Assembly (NCBI GenBank): GCA_001599755.1
Contig: BCHX01000002.1
Span: forward strand, 3,268,330-3,332,329
DNA length: 64,000 nt
Source: Gliomastix tumulicola
Lineage: Eukaryota > Ascomycota > Sordariomycetes > Hypocreales > Bionectriaceae
Reading direction: 5' to 3'
Part shown: positions 29,408 through 39,645 of the stretch, piece after piece
Numbering within the stretch: position 1 is the stretch's first letter
Layout of the letters: the number at the start of each line of letters is the position of its first letter
Notes under the pieces: model-generated
Database searches by the model: none
Seen by the model: only the letters and a program-made list of their open reading frames with translations
What the model was told of the DNA's origin: nothing
Translations under genes and position numbers: made by a program

Positions 29408-30651
29408 GATTATGAAGATCCTAAGCGCGAGATGAATATAATTGGACAAGCAAACTACACTGCCGAGCACCTAGATGAGACTGATTACATAGAGCACAGC
29501 GACGATGGGAGGTGCATCATAGAAATAGTGTGAGAAGATGGCTTCTATACATAGATATAGAAAGTCCGCGCCGTGCCCTCTGGTTGCCTGCCTGGCTGTC
29601 GTGATGGGCGCTCCGCGCGTGCAGCACGCCCGCTAGGTGCCTACCTATGCCCTTGCCATCCCCATAGCATAGATGCCATTCAGCAACGGCCCCAACAATA
29701 GCATACGACGATCGATGACCGTGCTGTCTCCGCTGGGCTGGTTGTTCTTATGATACTAAGTGATAAAGTAGACCCTCTTCTTGTGCACCATCGTGTGACC
29801 TGGACCAGGAGGCTCGCCCGGCATACCACAGAGGCACACCCACTTACCCACCATGTCGTGCCCCAACCTCTACGCGCATCTAATCAGGTCCCTTTGGTGG
29901 ACTGTATCCTCACCGCGTAGGCCCAGCTTCGTGGAGCCGTGGCCACGTCCTTGTTTGTCTTCATTGCTTTGGGCCGGTCTGGCCCAAGCAGACGGACGGA
30001 AGCAGAGGGGACTCGTAGGGCTACTGGACCGCATCCTGCCCTGACTAGGAATCCACGGGCTGAGTCCAGTCCGCTCTCCACCAGCACCCCCAGCCGGCTA
30101 TAGGGAGCGTCCCGCTTGGTCAGCGTCCACCTGACTAGCAGCGGGGGAAGTCATTGCGGCTGCGCTTCAGGGAGCAAGCAGTTGAAGCTGGCAGCCGCGT
30201 TGAACTGTTGTTGATTTATTCGTTAAGCATAAACAGACGCCACGCTGATCCAACACTATCTCCCCGTCCTTATTCTCGCCTCGCACCCCCCTGACTCGTG
30301 TGCATCATCGGAAATTTACCTCCGTCCGCCCTGCACCAACGATCTGGACCGTCGAGACTAGAGTCACTAGATCCTCCCCCCTGTCTTTCAAATCTGCTAG
30401 CGCCGGCGTTCCCCTTTCTGCTCCTGCGCGTCTCGATCGTCTGACTCTGGACTCAATCTGCTGAAATGAGGAGGCGCTCGCTAGTCCGGCCCGCAGTCTC
30501 GATCAGATGCGCCCCCGACCAGGGCTGCGCCTGAGAAAACAGGAGGCTCGTTCGGAGTTATTGAATGCCCAGACCTAATAGCGGACGCCCAACGTGCCCA
30601 AATCGTGATAGCTGGGCCTGTTCTGGACCTGAACGCGTTCTGGCGGTGACG
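29408..30651. other. Intergenic, no supported gene
   Basis: 1.2 kb. Short frames only; the right half is GC-rich and forms the upstream region of the WSC gene. Confidence 0.6.
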
Positions 30652-30704
30652 GCCTGGAAGAGCAGAGCGTGGCCACGTCGGGCTGTCGCTCTGCTCTTCC
30701 AGGC
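30652..30704. repeat. Perfect 18-bp inverted repeat with 17-nt loop
   Basis: GCCTGGAAGAGCAGAGCG (30652-30669) and its exact reverse complement (30687-30704) flank a 17-nt spacer. The structure ends 12 bp before the TATA box of the WSC gene. It could be a dimer operator, a cruciform or a small hairpin. Confidence 0.9.
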
Positions 30705-30716
30705 AACATGAGCCGA

Positions 30717-30723
30717 TATATAA
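30717..30723 (+). promoter_or_regulatory. TATA box of the WSC gene
   Basis: TATATAA 93 bp before the ATG at 30816. Confidence 0.55.
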
Positions 30724-30815
30724 TAATTAACTGCCCGCACACTACCTGACATGACTGGGGCTTGTTGCGTCGTACGCATGCTCGATCTTACGCTCGTTCC
30801 ATTACTCCTTAGAGC

Positions 30816-32477
30816 ATGACTGTCGCTTCTACCTCCCGCGGCCTCATGGCTCTCACTCTCCCTTCTCTCCTCTTCACCCTCGCCTCTGCGGCCACTATCC
30901 CTGCCCCCGTCGCTCGTCAGGTCCTCGCCGACAATGTCGAGGCAAAGGGCTGCTTCCGCGAGCCGCCGCGGAGCGCAGGACGCGCTCTGTCTCTCAAGCA
31001 CGACTCCACCGACACGATGACCACCGAGTCCTGCGCCTCCTTCTGCTCTGGGTACAAGTATTTTGGCACCGAATACGGCCGCGAGTGCTGGTGCGGCAAT
31101 GTCTTCACCTCAGGCACCGAGGAGGTATCCGCGGACAAGTGCGCTATGCGATGCTCGGGCGACGCGAGTCAGATCTGCGGCGATGGCGACCACCTCAACA
31201 TCTACGTCGACAACGCCTTTGCTGCCGCCTCCGTCGCTACTGTGGACGGGTACACATACAAGGGCTGCGTGAAGGACAACATCGGAGGCGAGCGCTTCCT
31301 CGACGCCCGTCAGACGACCGCGGGCAGCATGACGCCTGCCCAGTGCGCGGCCTTCTGCGGCCCCAAGTATGCCTACTTTGGCGTCGAGTACGGCGCCGAG
31401 TGCTTCTGCGGTGATGCCGTCCCCGGCACCTCGGACATTGTCGGCGACGACCAGTGCGACATGGCCTGCGCGGGCGATGCCAGCGCCCTCTGCGGCGCGG
31501 CCAACCGTCTGAGCGTCTACGCTTCGGATAACCCGGCCACGCCGCCGCCCGCCACCGGCGACCCGACGCCGCCCCAAGTCGGTGCCTTTGCCTACAAGTT
31601 CTGCGGCTCCGATAACCCTGCGTCCCGCACGCTGAAGGGAGGAGACCTCCCCATGCTCAGCGCGTCGGACATGACGGTCGAGAAGTGCGCTTCGTACTGC
31701 GATGGGTACGGCTTCTTCGGCGTCGAGTATGCGAGGGAGTGCTTCTGCGGCAACACGTTTGCGGGTGTGCAGAAGCCGGCTACGGAGTGCGATATGCCGT
31801 GCGGCGGCAACGCGGCGCAGCTGTGCGGTGCTGGGGACAGGTTGTCGCTGTATGAGCGGACGGGCACACCTCAGCCAGAGCCGGAGCCACAGCCTGAGCC
31901 TGAGCCGGAACCTGAGCCCGAGCCAGAGACAGATTGGTGCAACGTGAGCGGCAGCTGCAGCCAAACCCCCGTCTTCGGAGTCACCGGTTCTTTCACCCTC
32001 TCCGACTGCGCCTCTCGCGTAAACGAGTTCGCCATCCGCAAGGGCGTCACTATCAAGTCCGTCATCGTCAGGGGCATCTTCTGCTACGGCTACTCTACAG
32101 CGCTCTCCGAATGCGGCTTCAACCCCCAGACCCCCGGACCCCCGAGCCGCGACCTCAGCTGCTACACCGACCTGCCCACCTCCTTCGCGCCCTATCCTGT
32201 CGCAACCGTCAAGCCACAGTTCGTCAATAACTCATACTGCCGCACATTCGGCTCGTGCAACCTGGGCCAGGTCTACAGGTACGACGGCGTGAGCGGCCTT
32301 CACGAGTGCCTGTACAGGATCAAGAGAGCGGCGCTCGGCGTCCTGATCCAGTCGTTCCAATACCAGGCCAGTACAAATACGTGTTTTGGATATGCGCCTG
32401 TGCTCGCGTTGTGCGGCCTCCTCGCATCGGATCCTTCGACGGGCAGCGTGGTGAGGAATTTGAACTGCTATGCGTGA
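30816..32477 (+). CDS. Secreted protein with three WSC domains and two C-terminal six-Cys modules
   Basis: Single-exon 553-aa secreted protein (signal peptide about 1-25, then a possible KEX-like region). Three WSC domains follow at roughly residues 42-135, 142-240 and 255-350. Each has C-x-F-C or C-x-S-F-C, a YFG(T/V)EY motif, (E/R)C(W/F)CG and C-x-x-x-C-x-G. WSC domains bind carbohydrates such as glucans. A Glu-Pro linker comes next. The C-terminus holds two related units of about 80 residues, starting WCNVSGSC and YCRTFGSC and ending DLSCY and NLNCY, with matching Cys positions; I do not recognise this unit. With no membrane segment it is probably secreted or wall-bound rather than a Wsc-type sensor. 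Codon use is strongly GC-ending. Confidence 0.9.
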   Translation: MTVASTSRGLMALTLPSLLFTLASAATIPAPVARQVLADNVEAKGCFREPPRSAGRALSLKHDSTDTMTTESCASFCSGYKYFGTEYGRECWCGNVFTSGTEEVSADKCAMRCSGDASQICGDGDHLNIYVDNAFAAASVATVDGYTYKGCVKDNIGGERFLDARQTTAGSMTPAQCAAFCGPKYAYFGVEYGAECFCGDAVPGTSDIVGDDQCDMACAGDASALCGAANRLSVYASDNPATPPPATGDPTPPQVGAFAYKFCGSDNPASRTLKGGDLPMLSASDMTVEKCASYCDGYGFFGVEYARECFCGNTFAGVQKPATECDMPCGGNAAQLCGAGDRLSLYERTGTPQPEPEPQPEPEPEPEPEPETDWCNVSGSCSQTPVFGVTGSFTLSDCASRVNEFAIRKGVTIKSVIVRGIFCYGYSTALSECGFNPQTPGPPSRDLSCYTDLPTSFAPYPVATVKPQFVNNSYCRTFGSCNLGQVYRYDGVSGLHECLYRIKRAALGVLIQSFQYQASTNTCFGYAPVLALCGLLASDPSTGSVVRNLNCYA

Positions 32478-34075
32478 GGGGAGGAATTTGGAGCGAAGGG
32501 GCGAGGGGGCTAGACAGTTCTTTATCTTTTAATGCATGACTAATATTTCCCAATGGTTCTTACTATCCATACTGTACGAATGCACTGGAAACTTAATGTT
32601 ACTCTCTGGAGCTGTGACTGCCTAGGCTCTAAGTGCCCTCTTGAGGATGATACGTTGCAGACTTGCGTCCAATCACAGTCAGTGCTCGCGTTTCCACCAA
32701 TCTGCCATTAAAGATATCAGGTGAGTTTCGATAAATATCCCTCTGGCCGACTTGATGATTTTAGCCCATAAATCCTACTTTCTTAACGGAGACTTTGTCT
32801 TGACCTCGATCAGAAAGAGATTTTTGGACGTGGAATGAATGGAACGGAAAGCTCGCAGCTGACTGCGCCGGTGTGATCTCCGAGGTCTTTCGGAGGCTCG
32901 TTCCAAGACCGCCCATTAAAGCTCTTCGATGTAGTTGGGTACGATATCTCCTGGAGGATCTTGGAGACTGGACGCCTCCCGACGTCTGACATAAAAACAT
33001 TCAACGATTTCACCATAGGGAGGCACAATAACAACACACTCTGTTAACTATGTATTAATAGTTGAATTTCATTTTTTTTTATCCTTAAGAGCTTGTTTTC
33101 TTAGGTCTTTAATTGTCCGAGATTATTGCTGTATCTTTCTAGGCCGCTTTTTCGCTTTGTCTTTCTTGACTTTCTCGCATATTTGAACGGATATCGCATT
33201 GAAATTTTGTACACTGCTAGATTTAGTCTTGTTCGTTGACTTACTAAACTCTACTTGAACTGACGTTGTTTTGGTGAAGCTGGGCTGTGGTGTGTATTTT
33301 CTTGAGACGAGACGGACGGAGTCGCCAGGCACAGAAGACGGATATTCCCTTCGTCAGTGGGTGGTGTTAATACTTCGCTCAGAGTATTCAATTCGCTCAA
33401 ACGTATGATAAGAAGCTGGTGTCGAATATGAATAGAAGTCTGGTCAAATTCCATGGAAATCCCTTGTCATCTAAAACGTAACTTCCCTTGATGCTCTTCC
33501 GAACGAAGCAAGATCCTGCCTCTTGACATGAAAGTCCCACAACTCACTCCCGACTGCAGTGTTGCTGGACGACGAGGTCTTGGCTTTCGAAGGATGACGC
33601 TGTAAATGAATAGGGGACAGAGCGAGGCAAAGGCTATCGAGCTGGTCATATCTCCTCTTCCCCCCCCCCCCCCCGGATGGTGTGTTTTATTCTGTTTCTC
33701 TTTCCTCCACATAAGCCAGCCCATTGATCGACACCATGAAGCGGAACTTACAAGGGGACTGGAGCCAGGAGGATGGCAATGGTACATTAGGGGTATCACA
33801 GAACCAACCCCCCAAAAATTGAATGTTTTGCCATCAATGGACTGACGCATACTTTGTTGTTGTGGCTGACTGTGAAAGCTTGTGGCTTTTGCGAAACCCC
33901 AACAAAAACGTCCCGCGATCATGTGGCTGGGCCCAAAAGAAATTCTTTTCCAATACCAGTACCAGTATTTAATCTCCCCGATGTCTTTCAAAGATCAGCA
34001 GCAAAAGGCAACGTCGACACGACAAAAGGCAACGTTCACAACCCGTACGATCATCATCAACTACGCCAAACAATA
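32478..34075. other. 1.6 kb without a supported gene
   Basis: AT-rich sequence with a T-run near 33073 and a poly-C run at about 33661-33674. The frame of the next gene stays open upstream to 33854, but only from a TTG, so I keep it as leader. Confidence 0.55.
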
Positions 34076-35272
34076 ATGGGCATGCCAAAGGGGCAGCAGA
34101 TTAGAACATGGCTCGCCCGTCAACGCTGCAAACTGAGCTTGTTGAGATTGGCCCTCACGAGCCTCGACGGTCGACCATGCAAAAAGACGAGTGCTTTGCT
34201 CGACCTCCCCGTCGAGCTCCTCATGCAGATCCTGCGCTTGCTCTCCCCCGACACGCTCCTAGTGATCTCGGAGACGTGCGTTGCCCTCCGGCGGGTCTCG
34301 CATACGATCCGAGATGGCAGAGGGTTGAGTCGCAGCGAGCACCTGCGGTACCTGACGACTTTGGTACGCGACAAGCCTGGTGTCTGGGTGTGCGGAGACT
34401 GCATGAAGGTGCGCAAACTGTCCACCACCGACACCCCATCCAATCCCACCCTGCCACGAGATTGCCTGGTTCGGGGCTCGGGCCACAAGGACCAGCAGCA
34501 GGTTGTCTGTCGACACATACCCTTTGATCGACACGTCCAGTCCGCGCTCAAGTACCGTCGCCTCTACAACAGCCACGAATCGCAGCAGCGGGGCCAGCTT
34601 TCTCGGGAAGTCTTGTTGTCCCGACTGGGGCGCATCATGGCTCCAGTCGAGAGTGTCTACCGGACCAATCCTTTCTACAAGGAACACACGGCAGAGCACA
34701 TGGTCCTTCCTAAGATCGTGGGGGGTCACTTCCTGCTCCTTTCCACGTGGAGCTTCTGGATAAAGAGCGACTATGAGGAATACTATTTCCGGGCAATGGG
34801 ATTCTTGCGCCTATGTCACCACCAAGGCTTTCTCTACACGGGCGGCAGAACAATCAAAGACCAGGCGGAATTGCTGGCGGTGGTGGGGAGACAAATGACT
34901 CCCGAAGAGCAAATTTCGTCTCGCGTCCTATCCGCGCAGCGATGGCTGGAAGCGCAACCCTCGGTAGCGTCTCTGAACAAACTGCCGGCAGCATTAAAGA
35001 AGGCGAGGACTTACGGGAAGGCGGTGCATGGCTTCTGCAACGCGTGTCCCAGCGACTTCACGGTGGCGGTGGGGAAGACATTGACAATCATCAAGGTCTG
35101 GCAAGACCTGGGCTGCGAGGGCCCTCCCATCGACCTGCCACGGACTCCTGAGAATCTGCGGCGGGGGCCGTGCAACCCGCTGGGCTTCACGCGGATTACG
35201 CATGTCCCCGGTAGCGTGGGAGAGAGGTTTGAGGGAAGATGCCTCCCCCTCCGCCCTGTCTATCGGACGTAG
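34076..35272 (+). CDS. F-box protein
   Basis: Intronless 398-aa protein with an F-box near the N-terminus (about residues 40-80: LLDLPVELLMQILRLLSPDT, then CVALRRVSHTIRD), expected to bind Skp1 in an SCF ubiquitin ligase. The remainder contains Cys-rich pieces (VWVCGDCMKVRKL, HGFCNACPSDF) seen in fungal F-box proteins of unknown target. There are no LRR or WD repeats. I choose the ATG at 34076, because the frame upstream begins with a non-ATG codon. The target is not predictable from sequence. Confidence 0.85.
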   Translation: MGMPKGQQIRTWLARQRCKLSLLRLALTSLDGRPCKKTSALLDLPVELLMQILRLLSPDTLLVISETCVALRRVSHTIRDGRGLSRSEHLRYLTTLVRDKPGVWVCGDCMKVRKLSTTDTPSNPTLPRDCLVRGSGHKDQQQVVCRHIPFDRHVQSALKYRRLYNSHESQQRGQLSREVLLSRLGRIMAPVESVYRTNPFYKEHTAEHMVLPKIVGGHFLLLSTWSFWIKSDYEEYYFRAMGFLRLCHHQGFLYTGGRTIKDQAELLAVVGRQMTPEEQISSRVLSAQRWLEAQPSVASLNKLPAALKKARTYGKAVHGFCNACPSDFTVAVGKTLTIIKVWQDLGCEGPPIDLPRTPENLRRGPCNPLGFTRITHVPGSVGERFEGRCLPLRPVYRT

Positions 35273-35586
35273 GGCTCGCACTGGTCTTTTGTTCTTTTTG
35301 AGCTTCTACCCTGCACCTGCCCGACACATCATGCGGGGTGTTTCATGCCGCTCCCTTCCTTGCAGGGATTCAATAATACAGCGGGCCTCGCACACGTGTA
35401 CGCTTGCAATTCGTAGACGCGCTCTTGTTTGATATTTTACAAGGCACAACCTGGTAGGCTGCTTTAATGCTTGAGTGAGTGGCCTCATCATGCCGAAATT
35501 ATTTACAAGCTTTTCTCTACTTCATCGTCTCTAATCAATCCTTCAATCTTCCTGGTCGTCATTCCGTTCTATCGTAGTTTGCCACC
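35273..35586. other. Promoter/spacer of the permease gene
   Basis: 314 bp with a pyrimidine-rich leader; nothing else seen. Confidence 0.6.
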
Positions 35587-37332
35587 ATGAGCTCAGACAG
35601 CACCACCGCTGGCGGCGAGAACGACATTCGCCAGGGTGTCGCTCTTTTGCCCGTCAATCACGACAAAAGCAAGACCGTAGACGGAGACTCACGAGACTCA
35701 CCCAATCCATACAAGGACGAGTCGCTTGCCTATAGGGATGAGTCCGTCGTTGAAAACCAGGGGCGTCTCAGGCGCTTGTTCAGTTTCGTCCAACTGCTGG
35801 CCTTTGCCTTGACTTTCATGTCGAGTTGGGAAGTCATTGCCATGTAAGCCGAGCCCCTCCCTCCCTCCTTGGTTGTTGGTTGGGAAATTCGTCACGCGCG
35901 AGTACTCGCTCACACTCGTTCGTTCTTCAACAGGAACATGGGCGCGACGCTCTACAACGGCGGTCCCCGCGCCCTGGTCTGGGGCTGCCTGCTCGTCGTC
36001 ATCGGATCCTTGGCCCAGGCCTTGTCCATGGCCGAGCTGGGCGCCATTCTTCCCATTGCGGGCGCCCAATACCACTGGACCGACATGCTGGCACCGGAAG
36101 GATCCCGCAGAGTCATCACCTGGTTCCAGGGCTGGGTCACCTGGTTTGCCTGGGTCTCTGCGCTGGGTGGCAGCAGTTCTAGTCTGGCCTTTGTCCTCCA
36201 GGGGATTGTCGCGGAGAACATGCCCAGCTACGCCGAGAGCCAGCAGAGCTGGCACCTGACGGTCATTATGATTGGCATTCTCTTCACCGTCGGCCTCATC
36301 AACTCGTTCGCGTTCCGCATTGTCCCTTGGCTCGAGCTGGCCTCGGGCATATTCCACGTCATCTTGTTCTTCATCTTCATCGGCGTCTTTGCCGGTCTGG
36401 GATCTGGCAACTCGGCAGAGTTCGTCTTCACCAACAGCGCCAGCTACTCCGGCTGGGGCAAGTTCGTTGCCTTCAACATCGGGATGCTGGTGCCGGCATG
36501 GGGTTTCATCGGCTTCGACGGCGTCAACCACATGTCCGAGGAGGTGAGGAAGGCGCATCACGCTGTGCCCCGCGCCATGGTCTACACCATCGTCATCAAC
36601 GGCTCGCTCGCTTTCGTCATGGCTCTCGTCATCATGTTCCAGATGGGCGACGTCGCCCCCTACCTCGAGTCGGGCTACCCCATCATCCCCATCTTCATGA
36701 CCATCGCCGGGCCCCGGGCCGCCAACGCCCTCGTCTCCGGCCTCATCGTCATCACCTACTGCGTCGTGGCCGCCTCCCTCGCCTCGGTCGGCCGCATCAC
36801 CTGGGCCTGGGCTCGCGACGGCGCCCTGCCCGGCTACTTCGCCCACGTCGACCCCCGCCACAAGGTGCCCGTGCGCGCCCTGTGGCTCCCCGTCCTCATC
36901 GTCTCGCTCCTCTCCCTCCTCAACATCGGCTCCACCGCCGCCACCGCCTTCTCGGCCTTCACATCCCTCTCCTCCCTGGGCCTGTACTCCTCGTACATCA
37001 TCGCCCTTGCTGTCCTGCTCCACGCGCGCAGGACCGGCATCCTGAGCGAGACACCCGCTTCCACCTCCTCGCGCGTCCAGTACGGTGCGTGGCGGCTGCC
37101 AAAGAGGCTCGCCGTGCCTGTCAACGTCTACGCGCTCGTGTGGACCGTCTACATCACCATCTACCTGCCTTTTCCGACTTCGTACGCGGTCGATGGCACC
37201 AACATGAACTACTCCTTGCCTATCTATGCTTTTGTGCTGATTTGTACCACGATTGGCTGGTTTGCGTGGGGCCGCAGCAACTGGCCTGGTTTGAATGCTA
37301 GTGCTATCGCGTTGGTCAAGAAGGAATCTTAG
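35587..37332 (+). CDS. APC-family amino acid/GABA/choline-type permease
   Basis: Plasma-membrane carrier of 551 aa from two exons (35587-35843, 35934-37332); the 90-nt intron splits the Met codon in EVIAM-NMGATLYNGGP. The ATG has a near-ideal context (GCCACCATG). A 65-residue hydrophilic N-terminus is followed by twelve membrane segments. Family landmarks are FALTFMSSWEVIAM, SMAELGAILPIAGAQYHW, WGFIGFDGVNHMSEEV, and AWARDGALPGYFAHVDP with KVPVRALW. These are typical of fungal GABA/choline transporters (Uga4/Hnm1-like) in the amino-acid-polyamine-organocation superfamily. The substrate is not determinable by eye. The opposite strand also carries a long open frame, an artefact of GC-biased codons. 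Confidence 0.92.
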
Positions 37333-38258
37333 GGTTGCGTTGCTTTCTCTCGTCTGTTCCCAATGGAGAGGTAGCACCAACGCGGTGAACACGTCTACTT
37401 TAACACAATGATTTCTCTTACAGATTGTGAATGTTTCCATGAAGCATATTTCATAGAGCCGATGCCTCGTCTTTGGCAAACCCCGTTCCTCTTCTTCACT
37501 TCCAGAACAGTCGCCTTCCCATATTTCTCGGCCAAGAGAACAATTCTAAATGCGTCGCTATCGTCATATCATGGACTATGCTTCATGCGTCTAATAACTT
37601 CGTGTGTGACAGAGTCAACGAATGCCCTCGAACCAACGTCGGGAGCCGACCCCCTCGAAGACGGAACGTTACCGCTTGGCCGCGATCTGCATTTCTCGTG
37701 ATTCTCAAGATATTCTTTTAGCCACGGCGTGGGGAGTTCCATGTTTATGATCGACGGCGGTCTACTCCGCTCTGCGAATACTAGATCTTCCTTCCTCATG
37801 TCGCTGTGCTGCGCAGACCAAAGGTCTCCCTCCCAGTCCTGCGTTTTTGATATGGAAGTTAGTTAGAAATCAAGATGAGCACAATAGTCGCACAGTCTTG
37901 AAGCAGCGGCCATGATGAAATTTGATGTATTATGTCGACAGGTGTAAGGTATGAGTGGATTGAAGGGAAGAAAATAAAAAGTATCTAGCTACGACAAGGA
38001 AGAATATATAATAGGTGTATCGGCAAGCTAGAGGAAATCTTCGCCTCTCCTAAAACAAAAAGGGGATAAGGGGTGGAGGCTAGCTAACAAAGGGTGTGAA
38101 GCGCTACTGCTTGACCATAGGGGCGGGATGCCATATGGTATGAACATGACTATCGAGTCTGATCCCATCACTGACCTTCCTGGAAGAGTCAAATCTCCCC
38201 TTTATAAACTTACATGCATCTATCTCTCAAACTAAACGTTCAAGCTTCCTGCTTCTCA
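37333..38258. other. Convergent intergenic region, no supported gene
   Basis: 926 bp between the permease and SDR stop codons; AT-rich, with only short frames. Confidence 0.6.
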
Positions 38259-39104
38259 TCACTTCATGTTGCCCAGCTTCCGCAGCGCAGGATTGTCCAG
38301 AATCCGCATGCCACTATTGAGTATCTGGACATGCTCGAGCGGCTCCTTGAGCGCGGCATCATGCTTCCCCATAGCCAGCTCTGCGAAAAGCCTGCCCATT
38401 GGCTCCGTGGGCGTCAGATAGCCCCTCGCGAAGAGCCTCATGGGTGGTAAAAGCAGAGCCACCGTTACACGCTGCAGGAGGTAAGGCACCGGGATGAAAG
38501 GCTTGATAGCCTCATGATCGGTCGGGTCGACGCCTCCAGGACGCACGGACTCGACAGCGAATCGCGGGTTTGCCGCCCGCATCTCGGAGAGGAGAAGCTC
38601 CGTCTCTCCCTTGACACGTGCGAACACCGGAGAAGTGCGGCTGGGCGTAGTCGTGGCACCCATGCCGGAGACGTAGATGAAGCGGAAGGGTTCGCCAGCG
38701 GGCGCGAGATCGACGAAGGCGCGGGCGCCGGCCAGCGTGTAGTCGCGTGTGATCTTGACGTACTCGCTGAGAGGAACCGAGAGCCATTAGCCAAGTTGCC
38801 AGTACCAAGTACGTACGTCCCCTGGGGGCTACTGCGCTGCTTACTCTTTAGACACCTGATTCTGGGATATACCGAGAGCCCAGACAGCGCCAGTGGCGCC
38901 ATTGAGCTGGTTTAGTAGCTCTGGGGGGTATGACCCGAAGTCTTGATGGAGGAGAACTTGAACTCGTGGGTCGTTGCCATGGGCCGCCAGCAGCACGGGC
39001 TTTCTGCTAAGAACGGAGATCTTGGTGATGTCCTTCATCTTGAGCATGGCGTCCAGGACGGCCGAGCCGACGAGGCCGGTCGCTCCGGTGAGAATGAGAT
39101 GCAT
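38259..39104 (-). CDS. Atypical SDR / NAD(P)-binding protein (HTATIP2/NmrA-like)
   Basis: Cytosolic Rossmann-fold protein of 255 aa from two exons (39104-38845, 38766-38259; 78-nt intron). The N-terminus MHLILTGATGLVGSAVLDAM carries the TGATGLVG nucleotide-binding loop. VLSRKPV gives the basic residue expected after beta-2, GAVWALG the next strand, and FIYVSGMGATTTP the Ser-containing strand. The YxxxK catalytic pair is not obvious, which fits the atypical class. The family includes HTATIP2-like and nucleoside-diphosphate-sugar epimerase-like proteins; the exact reaction is unknown. It lies tail-to-tail with the permease. Confidence 0.85.
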
Positions 39105-39645
39105 GATTGCTCGCTACGTGAGGTAGGAAGAGATGAAGAAAAGAATGAAAAAAAAATGAGGTGAGATTCGGGATGATGATTCCATTTGTTGGGGTTCCGC
39201 GTGACAGACAAGTAGGCGTAAGCATGAGGGCCCCACCCACGCTTACACGACTCCTACGAGTACCGTACAGAGTCAAGGGTAAGGATATGCATTCATATGG
39301 AACTAACGGAGGTAATGTATTACTACCGCGTGGTGTTGCAGTTATCTCCGAAGTCCTTTTCAAGAGCCCTGCGCTCGCTTTGTGGTACTACTAGTAATAA
39401 TTAGTTAATGGCAGGAGATTGCAGTGTCCACAGCACTAAACTGTAGGGTAGCCTTCTCCGTCTCCCATCTGATCTCCCTTGACGAGGACATCTGCCTTGG
39501 GCTCTTCAACTATGACTATAATTAACACGTTCTGTTTGCACCTCTTCAGCTCCTCCATATTAGAAGTCATGGCCTCGGCCTGCAGTCTGTTCCTCAGCTT
39601 CCCTTCTTATCTGGTTCTGCGGCACGGTTCCCATTGTCCAAGTAC
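39105..39645. other. Intergenic, no supported gene
   Basis: 541 bp between the end of gene A and the start of the SDR gene; includes the SDR promoter. No motif seen. Confidence 0.55.

Noticed and set aside
30558..31001. 147-codon minus-strand frame
   Set aside because: Antisense to the WSC gene start and promoter; composition-driven shadow.
35698..37479. 593-codon open frame antisense to the permease
   Set aside because: Low-complexity Asp/Glu/Gly/Val-rich product with a non-membrane pattern; it mirrors the GC-biased codons of the permease and has no homology signals.
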